In this document: positions 31,745 through 39,539 of the stretch, piece after piece
Layout: each line of letters opens with the position of its first letter
Numbering within the stretch: position 1 is the stretch's first letter
Assembly (NCBI RefSeq): GCF_027497175.1
Contig: NZ_CP114901.1
Span: 1,674,001-1,738,000 of the forward strand
Length of the DNA: 64,000 nt
Direction of reading: 5' to 3'
DNA from: Verrucosispora sp. WMMD573
GTDB lineage: Bacteria; Actinomycetota; Actinomycetes; Mycobacteriales; Micromonosporaceae
Made by a program: the position numbers and the translations under genes
Notes under the pieces: model-generated
What the model was told of the DNA's origin: nothing
What the model saw: the letters and a program-made list of their open reading frames with translations, nothing else
Database searches by the model: none

Positions 31745-32608
31745 CTAGAGACGTGCCAGGAACGGGTAGATGGCGAAGCCGAGCAGGACGAAGACCAGCA
31801 GCGCGCCGGGAATGTCGAGCCGGCTGGTCACCCCCTCGGCCCGGGTCAGGTTGTCGGTGCGGATCTGGTCGCGTAACGAGTCGGCCCGGCTGCGCAGGGT
31901 CTCGTGCACCTGCGCGCCCTCACTGCCGGAGGAGCGCATGATCGCGCCGACATCGCCCAGCTCCGGGATGCCGATCCGGTCGGCGAGATCGCGTAGCTCG
32001 TCCCAGGGTGAGTGCATCTGCATCTGCGCCATCCGCAGCGCCTCGGAGATCCGGTCGAAGACCCAGCCCTCGCAGATCGCGGCGGCCCGCTCCAGGGACT
32101 GCACCGGGCCGTGCGCCGCGGACAACTGCAACGCGACCAGGTCGAGGTAGGTGCAGACCGCCTGACGGAACTCGTCCCGTGCGGCATCCGCCTTGGTCAG
32201 CACCGACCGGTGCGCCACAAGTGCGCAGAGCAGCGCCAGGCCGAGGCTGCCCAGGACCGGCACGGCCAGCGGCAGTGAGACGCCGACGGTGAAGAGGGTG
32301 ACGCTGAGCAGAGCCGGAGCGGAGAGCCCGATCAGGGCGGACAGCAGCAGGGAGAGGGCGTACTGCTCGGGGGTGCGGTCGAGCAGGGCCAGTTGCCGGT
32401 GTGGGGGTCGCAGCCAGCGGGCCATCCCGGTGAGCCAGTCCAGCCGCCGGTCGGCGGGCCCGGTGCGGGCGCTTCCCGGCGGTTGGTGCAGCCGGCGCAG
32501 CGCCGGGCCGAGCGCGGGAGTCGCCGGCACCAGCTCGCGGACCACCAGGAACACGCCCAGGCCGAGCGTGGCACCGGCCACCACCGCGAGAGTGAGGTGC
32601 AGGTTCAC
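31745..32608 (-). CDS. tadC: TadC-like T2SS-F family membrane protein
   Basis: 287 aa with an N-terminal membrane helix, paired helices near 90-135 and a C-terminal helix, around a T2SSF cytoplasmic domain (residues about 150-260, EFRQAVCTYLDLVALQLSAA). This is one half of the inner-membrane platform of the Flp pilus machine. Its ATG overlaps the TadB stop by 4 bp. Confidence 0.88.
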   Translation of the reverse strand: MNLHLTLAVVAGATLGLGVFLVVRELVPATPALGPALRRLHQPPGSARTGPADRRLDWLTGMARWLRPPHRQLALLDRTPEQYALSLLLSALIGLSAPALLSVTLFTVGVSLPLAVPVLGSLGLALLCALVAHRSVLTKADAARDEFRQAVCTYLDLVALQLSAAHGPVQSLERAAAICEGWVFDRISEALRMAQMQMHSPWDELRDLADRIGIPELGDVGAIMRSSGSEGAQVHETLRSRADSLRDQIRTDNLTRAEGVTSRLDIPGALLVFVLLGFAIYPFLARL

Positions 32609-33507
32609 GCCACCACCTCGCTCGGGTCGGGTGCCGGCAGGAAACGGGCCGGTCGGGGCGGCTGGCTCATCGACCGCACCCAGGCCAGCAGCGCCACGAA
32701 GGCCGCGCCGAGCACCGCCATCACCAGCTGCCCGAACGGGGTGTCGTACGGCTGCACGTACTCGCGGTTGAGTAGCCCGTACGCGATGGTGGCCAGCGTC
32801 ATCCCGGTGAGGAAGCGAACCGCGAACCGCGGCTGGGTGCGCTTGGCCTCGATCTCCCGGCGGGTCGCGACCTCCGCGGCGGCGGCCGAGGCGATCGAGC
32901 CGAGCACGTCGCCGAGGCGCTCGCCCCGGTCGGTGAGGTGCAGGATCAGCGCGGCGACCACCTGGTCACAGACCGGGTCGCCGATCTCGTCGGCGAAGGC
33001 CAGCAGGGCGGAACGGGCCAGCCACCCGGCCTGGAGCCGGGCGGCGAGCAGACGTACCTCCTCCTGGATCTCCTCCGGCGCGGTGGTGACCGTGCCGATG
33101 ATCGCCTGTTGAAGCCCTTGGCCGGTGGCGGAGACGTCCTTGAGCCGGCGGGTCCACTCGCCGACCGCCTCGATGCGGGCGATGGCCCGCTGCTCGGCCC
33201 GACCGACCGAGAACAGCCACGGTGCGCCCGGCACCGCCACCGCCACCAGCAGGCCCACCACGGGCAGGCCGGTCAGCAGGAAGGCCAGCGCACCGGCGAC
33301 CACCGCGCCGATCAGCAGTGCCTGGTGCGCCCGCTGCTCGCGGGCGGTGCTGCCGGAGCCGCGCCAGAGCCGCCCGAGCCCCGGCCCCGCTCCGGGTGGC
33401 CGCCCCGGCGGCCGGCGGGTGCCGACGAGCGCGACGACCGCCAGCACCAGGCCGGCCACGCAGGCCGCCCCCGACACCATGGCGATGAGCTCGATGTTCG
33501 TTCGCAC
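32605..33507 (-). CDS. tadB: TadB-like T2SS-F family membrane protein
   Basis: 300 aa from a GTG at 33507, 4 bp after the ATPase stop. Membrane helices lie at about 10-30, 75-105 and 240-285, flanking a T2SSF domain (WTRRLKDVSATGQGLQQAI). It partners TadC in the inner-membrane platform driven by the TadA ATPase. Confidence 0.88.
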   Translation of the reverse strand: MRTNIELIAMVSGAACVAGLVLAVVALVGTRRPPGRPPGAGPGLGRLWRGSGSTAREQRAHQALLIGAVVAGALAFLLTGLPVVGLLVAVAVPGAPWLFSVGRAEQRAIARIEAVGEWTRRLKDVSATGQGLQQAIIGTVTTAPEEIQEEVRLLAARLQAGWLARSALLAFADEIGDPVCDQVVAALILHLTDRGERLGDVLGSIASAAAAEVATRREIEAKRTQPRFAVRFLTGMTLATIAYGLLNREYVQPYDTPFGQLVMAVLGAAFVALLAWVRSMSQPPRPARFLPAPDPSEVVA

Positions 33508-33511
33508 CGTC

Positions 33512-35044
33512 TCACCGCCGACCGAGTCGGGTCTGCCGGGGCCGCCGCCAGGCCCCCTGGCCGGCCTCGATCCAGCGGCTGAGCAACCGGGCGTCGTAGC
33601 CCACCCGCAGCAGCTGATCCCGGACCCGTTCCGGCAGGTGTCGGGGGACCGCCCGGCCGTCCGGGCCGGGGCCGAAGACCTGCGTGGTGGTGATCCGGCT
33701 GCTTTCGCCGACGCCGAGCACCTCCTCGACGTGCGAGACGAAGCGGTGCTTGCGCCCGCCGATGCCGGTCTCGTCGTCGACGGTGACGTAGACGATCAGG
33801 TCGAGCGCGTTGCCCGCCATCCGGCGGGCCTGGTCGACGGTCATCTCCCGGCCGTGGGCGAGCGCCAACTCGATGATCCGTTCGCTCACCCCGGCCGGGG
33901 TACGCGCGTGGATCGTGCACATCGACCCCCGGCTGGTGGTCATCGCCTGGAGCATCGGCACGATCTCCCGGGACCGCACCTCACCGACGATGATCCGCAG
34001 CACGCCCATCCGCAGCGAGACCGGGATCAGGTCGGCGATGCTCACCTCACCGGCCGGTCGACCGTCCGGCCCGCGTTCGCCGTGCCCCTCCCGGGCCTCG
34101 AAGCTCATCACCGCCCGGTGGCGGTCGCTGCGGCGGGCCGGTAGCAGCTCCCGACTCTCCTCCAGCAGCACGTACGGCTCGTCCGGCGGGATCTCGCTCA
34201 TCATCGCCCGGATCACGGTGGTCTTACCGGCACCGGCCAGCCCGGCGACCATGATGTTCAACCCGGCCCGCATCGACGCCCGGAGGAAGTCGCGCAGCAG
34301 CGGGTCGATCATCTCGTCCAGGTCGCCCCGGCCACCGGCCAGGTCGTCCAAGGTCACGTCGAGGGTGTTGTGCTTGCGGATCACCGCGTACGGGCGGTGG
34401 CTGACCAGGAACACCGCAGCCAGTCGGCTGCCGTCGGGCAGTTGCAGGTCCAGGGTGGGCTTCGAGGTGGACAGGGAACGTTCCGTCGCGCCGGCTCGGC
34501 GGGCCGCCGCCTGGAGGATCTCCACCAACTCGTCGTCGCTGTCGGCGATCGGGTCGGCCCAGTCGACCCCACCGCCGTGGCGGGTGATGCGCACCTGGTC
34601 GCAACCGAGGATGTGCACCTCCTCGATGGTGTCGTCGACAAGCAGGGTCTGGAGTCGACCGAGGCCGGCCAGTTCGGCGGTCACCTGGTCGAGCAGCAGC
34701 CGCTCCTCGCCCGCGGCCATCGGCGTGCCGGCGCGGCGCACCGCGTCGGCGTACTCGGCGACCAGCTCGACCGCGAGCCGGGCGCGCTCGGTGTCCTCCT
34801 CGGCGACGCTGAACTCGCGGCCACGCTGCCACCGGGTGAGCCGCTCGCTGAGCTGCCGGCGCAGCTCGCGCACCACCTGAAAATCCACCCGGGGCCGGGG
34901 TGGCGGCGCCGCTGGCGGGGCCGCCACGGGCACCGACCCGTTTGGCGGTTGGTGCCAACCATTGACCGGAGGCAGGGGCGGGGCGGTGGAGGTGGCGCCC
35001 GGTGGTTGCCGGCGCGGGTCGGACGAGACCGGTTCAAATCGCAT
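33512..35044 (-). CDS. tadA: TadA/CpaF-type pilus assembly ATPase
   Basis: 510 aa from the ATG at 35044, overlapping the upstream gene by 11 bp. The first 55 residues are Pro-rich; an N-terminal domain follows to about 250. The Walker A motif AGLAGAGKTT (K274), LLEESREL, and GEVRSREIVPMLQAMTTSRG with the downstream TIHA are the secretion-superfamily ATPase signatures. It powers Flp pilus assembly or retraction. Confidence 0.93.
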   Translation of the reverse strand: MRFEPVSSDPRRQPPGATSTAPPLPPVNGWHQPPNGSVPVAAPPAAPPPRPRVDFQVVRELRRQLSERLTRWQRGREFSVAEEDTERARLAVELVAEYADAVRRAGTPMAAGEERLLLDQVTAELAGLGRLQTLLVDDTIEEVHILGCDQVRITRHGGGVDWADPIADSDDELVEILQAAARRAGATERSLSTSKPTLDLQLPDGSRLAAVFLVSHRPYAVIRKHNTLDVTLDDLAGGRGDLDEMIDPLLRDFLRASMRAGLNIMVAGLAGAGKTTVIRAMMSEIPPDEPYVLLEESRELLPARRSDRHRAVMSFEAREGHGERGPDGRPAGEVSIADLIPVSLRMGVLRIIVGEVRSREIVPMLQAMTTSRGSMCTIHARTPAGVSERIIELALAHGREMTVDQARRMAGNALDLIVYVTVDDETGIGGRKHRFVSHVEEVLGVGESSRITTTQVFGPGPDGRAVPRHLPERVRDQLLRVGYDARLLSRWIEAGQGAWRRPRQTRLGRR

Positions 35045-35834
35045 CCGGCACTCCCTGGGAGACGGGCCAGGCCAGCCGGGCCCGCCGCCGCTCCAGCAGC
35101 GCGCCGATCGGCACCTCCAACTCGCGGGCCGCCCGCAACAGCGGCCGACTGGCCCGCACGGTCCCACCCAGGCTCAACACCTCGGCGGTACGCGGGTCGT
35201 GCGGCAGCCGGGCGATCACGGGTAGCTGAAGGGCCTTGCTGACCTCGCTTCTGCCGTGGCCGCCGCCGATCAGCAGCAGACGCAGGGTGCCCGACGGCAC
35301 CCGATGCTCGGTGAAGTCCCGCTCGATGGCCTGGAGCATGGCCCGGGTGCCGGACAGGTCGGGCAGCTGTGCCCGGGACACCACCAGCACCACCGAGGCG
35401 GCGCGCAGCAGCGGCCAGGGCGGACCGAGGACATGCAGCCGTCCACAGTCGACAAGCACGTCGTACGGTGGGTCGCCGCGCTCCAAGCCGGTGAAGAAGT
35501 CCGCGAACCGCTGCCAGAGCGGGGTGACGCTGCCGGCCTGGGCCGGGTCGACCACTCCCGGCAACAGGAGGCGTTCCCGGCGCGGCGCGTCCAGGTCGAC
35601 CAACTGCGACCAGAATGCGCTCTCCAGGCTGCCGTCCCGCAGTTCGCCGACGGCCAGCTCGCCGATGCCGCGCGGCCCGTCGAGCGCACCGCCGAGATAG
35701 CCGGCGAGCACGGAGCCGCCGGCCGGGTCACACTCGGCGAGAATCAGCCGCCGATGCCAGCTCAACGCACAGGCCAGCGCGGTGGTGGTGACCCCCGGCG
35801 AACCCTTGGCCGAGACCAGCGCGATGATCGCCAT
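35034..35834 (-). CDS. TadZ/CpaE-like MinD-family ATPase
   Basis: 266 aa from the ATG at 35834. The P-loop reads SAKGSPGVTTTALACAL: the signature Lys of deviant Walker A motifs is kept, but the second Lys position is Val, as in many TadZ/CpaE localisation proteins. The switch region LAECDPAGGS and a later VDCGRL match the MinD/ParA fold. It probably positions the pilus machine at the membrane. It is 2 bp downstream of the SAF-domain gene. Confidence 0.85.
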   Translation of the reverse strand: MAIIALVSAKGSPGVTTTALACALSWHRRLILAECDPAGGSVLAGYLGGALDGPRGIGELAVGELRDGSLESAFWSQLVDLDAPRRERLLLPGVVDPAQAGSVTPLWQRFADFFTGLERGDPPYDVLVDCGRLHVLGPPWPLLRAASVVLVVSRAQLPDLSGTRAMLQAIERDFTEHRVPSGTLRLLLIGGGHGRSEVSKALQLPVIARLPHDPRTAEVLSLGGTVRASRPLLRAARELEVPIGALLERRRARLAWPVSQGVPDAI

Positions 35835-35836
35835 GC

Positions 35837-36499
35837 TCAGGCCGCCTTGGTCAGGACGACCGCGATCCGATCCTGGGCGGCCAGTGCCACCACGGCCGGT
35901 ACGTCCCGGACAGCGAGCGCCAGGTAGACGACGACCTCGTCCCGCCCGTCGGTGGAGACGGCGTCGGTGACGGTCGCGGTGAACCGGGTGGCACCGGACG
36001 ACGAACCTCCGCCGCTGTCGCTGCTCGGCGTGCTGACCAGCAGAATCTGGTCCCCGGGGCGCAGCTTCGGCGCGGGTACCTGGGCCGCGCGCAGCCCGAG
36101 GGCGAGCTGCTGCTGCCCGGGGCCGAGCAGTGGATCGTCGGTGAGCTGAGCCATCGTCAGCAGGGTTCCCGGAGCCAGCGAGACGGCGGCGCGCAGACCG
36201 ATCACGTCGGCGATCCGGGAGGCAGGCACCGGTTCGAGCCCCTGACCGCCGGCCACCTGCACCGACACCAGGTCGTCGGCGCGTACCACGCTGCCCACCT
36301 CGACCGCCCGGGCCACCGCCAGGTAGCTGCCGGTCGCCCGGACCGATGTCACCGCGAAAGCCGAACCCAGTCCGCCGAGGGCGATCAGCAGGACGGCGAG
36401 GCCGAGCAGGCCGGGCCGAACCCGGCGTTGACGGACCACCCGGGGAGGGGCGACCGGCGCGTCCACCGGAGTGCTGCCGTTGCGGGTCGTCACGCTCAC
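35837..36499 (-). CDS. SAF-domain protein (CpaB/RcpC-like)
   Basis: 220 aa: cytoplasmic basic N-terminus, one membrane helix (about 30-52), then an SAF domain (about 58-120, AVEVGSVVRADDLVSVQV) and a second beta-rich region carrying a Ser/Gly-rich insert. CpaB/RcpC proteins are periplasmic parts of the Flp secretion channel; in a Gram-positive background this would act at the outer face of the membrane. Confidence 0.82.
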   Translation of the reverse strand: MSVTTRNGSTPVDAPVAPPRVVRQRRVRPGLLGLAVLLIALGGLGSAFAVTSVRATGSYLAVARAVEVGSVVRADDLVSVQVAGGQGLEPVPASRIADVIGLRAAVSLAPGTLLTMAQLTDDPLLGPGQQQLALGLRAAQVPAPKLRPGDQILLVSTPSSDSGGGSSSGATRFTATVTDAVSTDGRDEVVVYLALAVRDVPAVVALAAQDRIAVVLTKAA

Positions 36500-36557
36500 C
36501 GGATAACACCTCTCGTTCGCGACTGCGGGGCTCGCAGGAGTGGCTCACGCCTCGCGC

Positions 36558-37538
36558 TCACCGGGTCACCACCTGAAGCTCGTCGATCTCGATGCCGACC
36601 GGGCCGGTGGTGCGGGTGACGCCGGCGATGCTTCCGCTGTCGCCGCCGTTGCTGGTCCACGTCACCGACCAGTGCGTGGTCGCCCGGACCGTGTACGTCC
36701 CGGCCTCCGGGTAGCCGCTGTGGTAGCCGCAGTCGGGGGAGGGCCGCCCGGCGTACGAACCTCGGCGGTTGTACGGGGTGCCGGGGCCGGTGCAGGTGAC
36801 GTCGTCGCCGTTGCCCATGTCCCAGACCACGCGGTCGACCTCGGCCTGGATCGTCACGGTCAGGCCACGGTCCGTGGCCTCGGCGCTCAACGGGCCGAAC
36901 TGGCTGGCGCCGCGTTCGGCCCACATCCAGACCGGGAGTCCCACCAGTCCGGGGCCGACGGACTTGCGGGGCGCGACCGCCGCCCGGGGCGCGAGCAGGG
37001 TGATCGAGGCGAACGCCCGACGGGCCAGTTCCTCCGGGTCCGGCGGAGCGCCGAAGCCCGGCGGCGGTGCGTCCCGCAGCTCCGTCCGCTGGTCGCCGAC
37101 GGCCCCGCCGTAGCAGGTAATCACGTACCACTGCTGGCCCTCGGGTGCCTCCGGCTGCGGCTCGGCCAGCTTGTAGTAGCAGCCGTCGCCGCTGTTGAAC
37201 CAGCCGAGCACGCCGTCGTAGCAGGGGATGGTGCGGCCCTCCCACTGGCAGACGCCGCCACCGCCGCCACCGTTGTCGCCGCCGCTGCCGTTGTCGCCAC
37301 CGTCGCCGCCGCCACCGGGGGTGCCCGGGTCGTCGTCCCAGACGTTGCAGTTCGGTTGGGCGGGTGGACATTCGGCACCGGGGTCGGCGGCGGTCGCCGG
37401 AACCGCGCCGCCGGTCGCCAGCAGCACCGCCAACGCCCCGCCGAGCAGCACCCGCCGGAAGACGGCGGTACGCGCGGCCGCTCGGCGTCGGCGGCCGATC
37501 TGCCGCTGATGGCCGCCCACGGCCCGCCCGGTCAGCAC
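36558..37538 (-). CDS. Secreted Gly-rich protein of the Tad locus
   Basis: 326 aa from a GTG at 37538 that overlaps the upstream stop by 7 bp. Signal peptide: hydrophobic run near 27-48 (VLLGGALAVLLATGGAVPATA). Then a Cys-containing segment and a Gly/Asp repeat tract at about 70-95. The C-terminal 120 residues look like a PKD/Ig-type beta-sandwich (AEVDRVVWDMGNGDDVTC, then GTYTVRATTHWSVTW). Cys residues are paired in number, so disulfides are plausible. Function unknown; probably a surface component linked to the pilus. Confidence 0.8.
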   Translation of the reverse strand: MLTGRAVGGHQRQIGRRRRAAARTAVFRRVLLGGALAVLLATGGAVPATAADPGAECPPAQPNCNVWDDDPGTPGGGGDGGDNGSGGDNGGGGGGVCQWEGRTIPCYDGVLGWFNSGDGCYYKLAEPQPEAPEGQQWYVITCYGGAVGDQRTELRDAPPPGFGAPPDPEELARRAFASITLLAPRAAVAPRKSVGPGLVGLPVWMWAERGASQFGPLSAEATDRGLTVTIQAEVDRVVWDMGNGDDVTCTGPGTPYNRRGSYAGRPSPDCGYHSGYPEAGTYTVRATTHWSVTWTSNGGDSGSIAGVTRTTGPVGIEIDELQVVTR

Positions 37539-38101
37539 GGCTGGTCCTGGTGTGCCGCGCCGGTGCTGATCCGCCAGCGGCCGTCGGGATAACGGGTCGC
37601 GGTGGCGGTGGCCAGGTGGCGGGAGCCTCGGGTGCCCGGTACGACCTTGTCGTCGGCGACGTAGATCAGCCGGTAGTTGCTGGCGTCGACGCAGTCCTGG
37701 ATCTCCACTGTGGGCGGTGTGGCGTCCAGGTCCATCGAGATGACGGTGGGCCCTTCGGAGCGCAGCGTACCGGCGCTTACCGCGCCGTTCTGCCGGGCCT
37801 GCCGCAGGCTGAACCGGACCCTGGTCAGCAGTGGGTCGCCGAGGAACCGGGTGAGCGCCGGCTCCTGCGGGTCGCTGCGCCGGCTCGCCGTGCGGGACGC
37901 CGCGAGGTAGCCGGAGTAGGCCGCCAGCGCCGCCTTCTCCGCAGCGGCCTCCTCGGCGGCCCGTTCGGTGCCGGCTGGCCTGTCCCGTTCGGGTGTCGTG
38001 GCGGTGGACGCCTCCTGGGTGCTGCCGCAGGCGGTGCTCGCGCCGACCGTGGCCACCGCGACCAGGCCGGCCGTCCAGCGGCTCAGCTGCCGTGCTCGCA
38101 C
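37532..38101 (-). CDS. Putative lipoprotein at the head of the Tad operon
   Basis: 189 aa from a GTG at 38101 with GAGGAGGG 6 nt upstream; the open frame continues to 38326 without coding character. The signal ends in a lipobox (VGASTACGS, Cys near residue 25). An Ala/Glu-rich helix follows (AAEEAAAEKAALAAYSGYL), then an NTF2-like alpha+beta domain. It is a possible mechanical or assembly factor for the pilus. No family is recognised. Confidence 0.8.
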   Translation of the reverse strand: MRARQLSRWTAGLVAVATVGASTACGSTQEASTATTPERDRPAGTERAAEEAAAEKAALAAYSGYLAASRTASRRSDPQEPALTRFLGDPLLTRVRFSLRQARQNGAVSAGTLRSEGPTVISMDLDATPPTVEIQDCVDASNYRLIYVADDKVVPGTRGSRHLATATATRYPDGRWRISTGAAHQDQPC

Positions 38102-38684
38102 CTCGTGCCCTCCTCGGTGCCGACCGGCGAACGCCGAAACCAGCGTCGCCGGGCGTGCGGTGGCGCGATCGGGCGGATCTCTCCGGCCTGTTCCGCGTCC
38201 AGCCGCATTTGCCCTTGTGGATCTCCTGCTAATGCGTTGGCCTGGCTGCTCGTCGGTGACGGACGTGGGTTGCGTCACATCCAAGGGGCGAGCATAGGCT
38301 GACGTCAGCCGATGCAACAGAGGCAATTCATCCGAACACTCTGAGTTATGAATGGTGGTGGAGCCGCATGGTTACCGGAAGGTTGCCGGCGTTGATCGAC
38401 CCGGGGTTCGGCTCGGGCGGGTGCGGGCGGCAAAGCGGACGGTCCCACCGCCATGCGGGTCCCCGAACGGCTGGTCGCAATGGGGTGGCAAATGGCAATC
38501 GGTCCGATCTGTCCCCGGCAGAATCGGTGCTAATTGGCGGTCATTTGCGATCGGTGGGAATTTCATCTGTCCGTTTCGGGCTTTCGGCCGGACACTCGAA
38601 CGGCAGCACGGCGGGCGGCGCGGAACGTTCGTACCGCCACCCGAACCGACCGGACACACTACCCTCCGTGATGGGGTGGTAGAG
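38102..38684. promoter_or_regulatory. 583-bp divergent region of the Tad operon and peptidase gene
   Basis: I see no supported gene here. It contains a perfect 14-bp palindrome GGCTGACGTCAGCC (38297-38310) and an AT-richer stretch (about 38480-38580) in which ATCGGT occurs three times at 25-27 bp spacing (38498, 38523, 38550). Both are plausible control sites for the divergent Tad operon and prepilin peptidase gene. Confidence 0.45.
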
Positions 38685-39482
38685 GTGAGCCGGCAACCCG
38701 CTCCACCGGCACTCGCGACGGCCGGGCCGGGCGAACCATCACCTGGGCACAACGCACGGTCGTGGCCGCGTGCCTCGGCTCTGCTGGCGATCACCCCACT
38801 GCTCCGGTACGCCGTCGCCCGGCACGCCGTACCCCCGGGAACCGCCCGCCGGACCGGCTGCGACGCCTGCGGCGCGCCGATCGGCCTGCACCGCCCCTGG
38901 CCGGCGCTCGGCCCGACCGCCCGTTGCGGCGGTTGCGGCGCCCGGGTCGGCGCCCCGCCGGCCACCGTCGAATTGGCCGCCCTGGCCGCCGTGGCCGTGC
39001 TGCTGCTGGCCCGGCCCCCAGCCGTCGAGTTGGCCGCCGCCGGGTGGTGGCTGGCCTTCGCGGTGCCGTTGCTCTTCATCGACGGCGCGGTGCACCGGCT
39101 ACCGGACCGACTGACCTGGCCGGCCGCCGTCGGTACCTGGCTGTTGCTCGGGCTGGCCGCGCTGACCGGAACCGGTGCGACGCCATGGCTGCGTGCCGTC
39201 GTCGCCGGGCTCGGGCTGGCGCTCTTCTTCGCCACCACCACCCTGTTGCTCGGGACGCGGGGCTTCGGCATCGGCGACGCCAAGCTCGCGCTGAGCGCGG
39301 GTGCCCTCCTGGGCTGGTACGGCTGGAGTGTGCCGGTGCTCGGCCTGTTGCTCGCGCTGACCCTGTCCGGACTTGTCGCCCTGGGCCTGCTGGTCGGCCG
39401 CCGGGCTCGCTGGTCGAGTCACCTGCCGTTCGGTCCGTACCTGGTGCTCGGCACGCTCGGCGCGTTGCTACTGGTGTGGTGA
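38685..39482 (+). CDS. Prepilin peptidase (A24 family)
   Basis: 265 aa from the GTG at 38685 (a GTG at 38676 also fits). After about 60 residues comes a short zinc-ribbon-like pair, CDACG and CGGCG, a remnant of the PilD methyltransferase part. Membrane helices follow with the two catalytic Asp sites: LLFIDGAVHRLPD and GFGIGDAKLAL (GxGDxK). It should cleave the leader of the TadE-like and possibly Flp-like proteins encoded across the divergent region. Confidence 0.9.
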   Translation: MSRQPAPPALATAGPGEPSPGHNARSWPRASALLAITPLLRYAVARHAVPPGTARRTGCDACGAPIGLHRPWPALGPTARCGGCGARVGAPPATVELAALAAVAVLLLARPPAVELAAAGWWLAFAVPLLFIDGAVHRLPDRLTWPAAVGTWLLLGLAALTGTGATPWLRAVVAGLGLALFFATTTLLLGTRGFGIGDAKLALSAGALLGWYGWSVPVLGLLLALTLSGLVALGLLVGRRARWSSHLPFGPYLVLGTLGALLLVW

Positions 39483-39539
39483 ACCGGGCGGCGGGGAATT
39501 GTCAGCCCGCAGGGACCGTCGGAGAGTCCTGGAGGCACT

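Noticed and set aside
38352..38684. N-terminal extension of the prepilin peptidase
   Set aside because: The added sequence is Arg/Gly-rich and non-hydrophobic and lies in a regulatory region; the GTG at 38685 fits the family.
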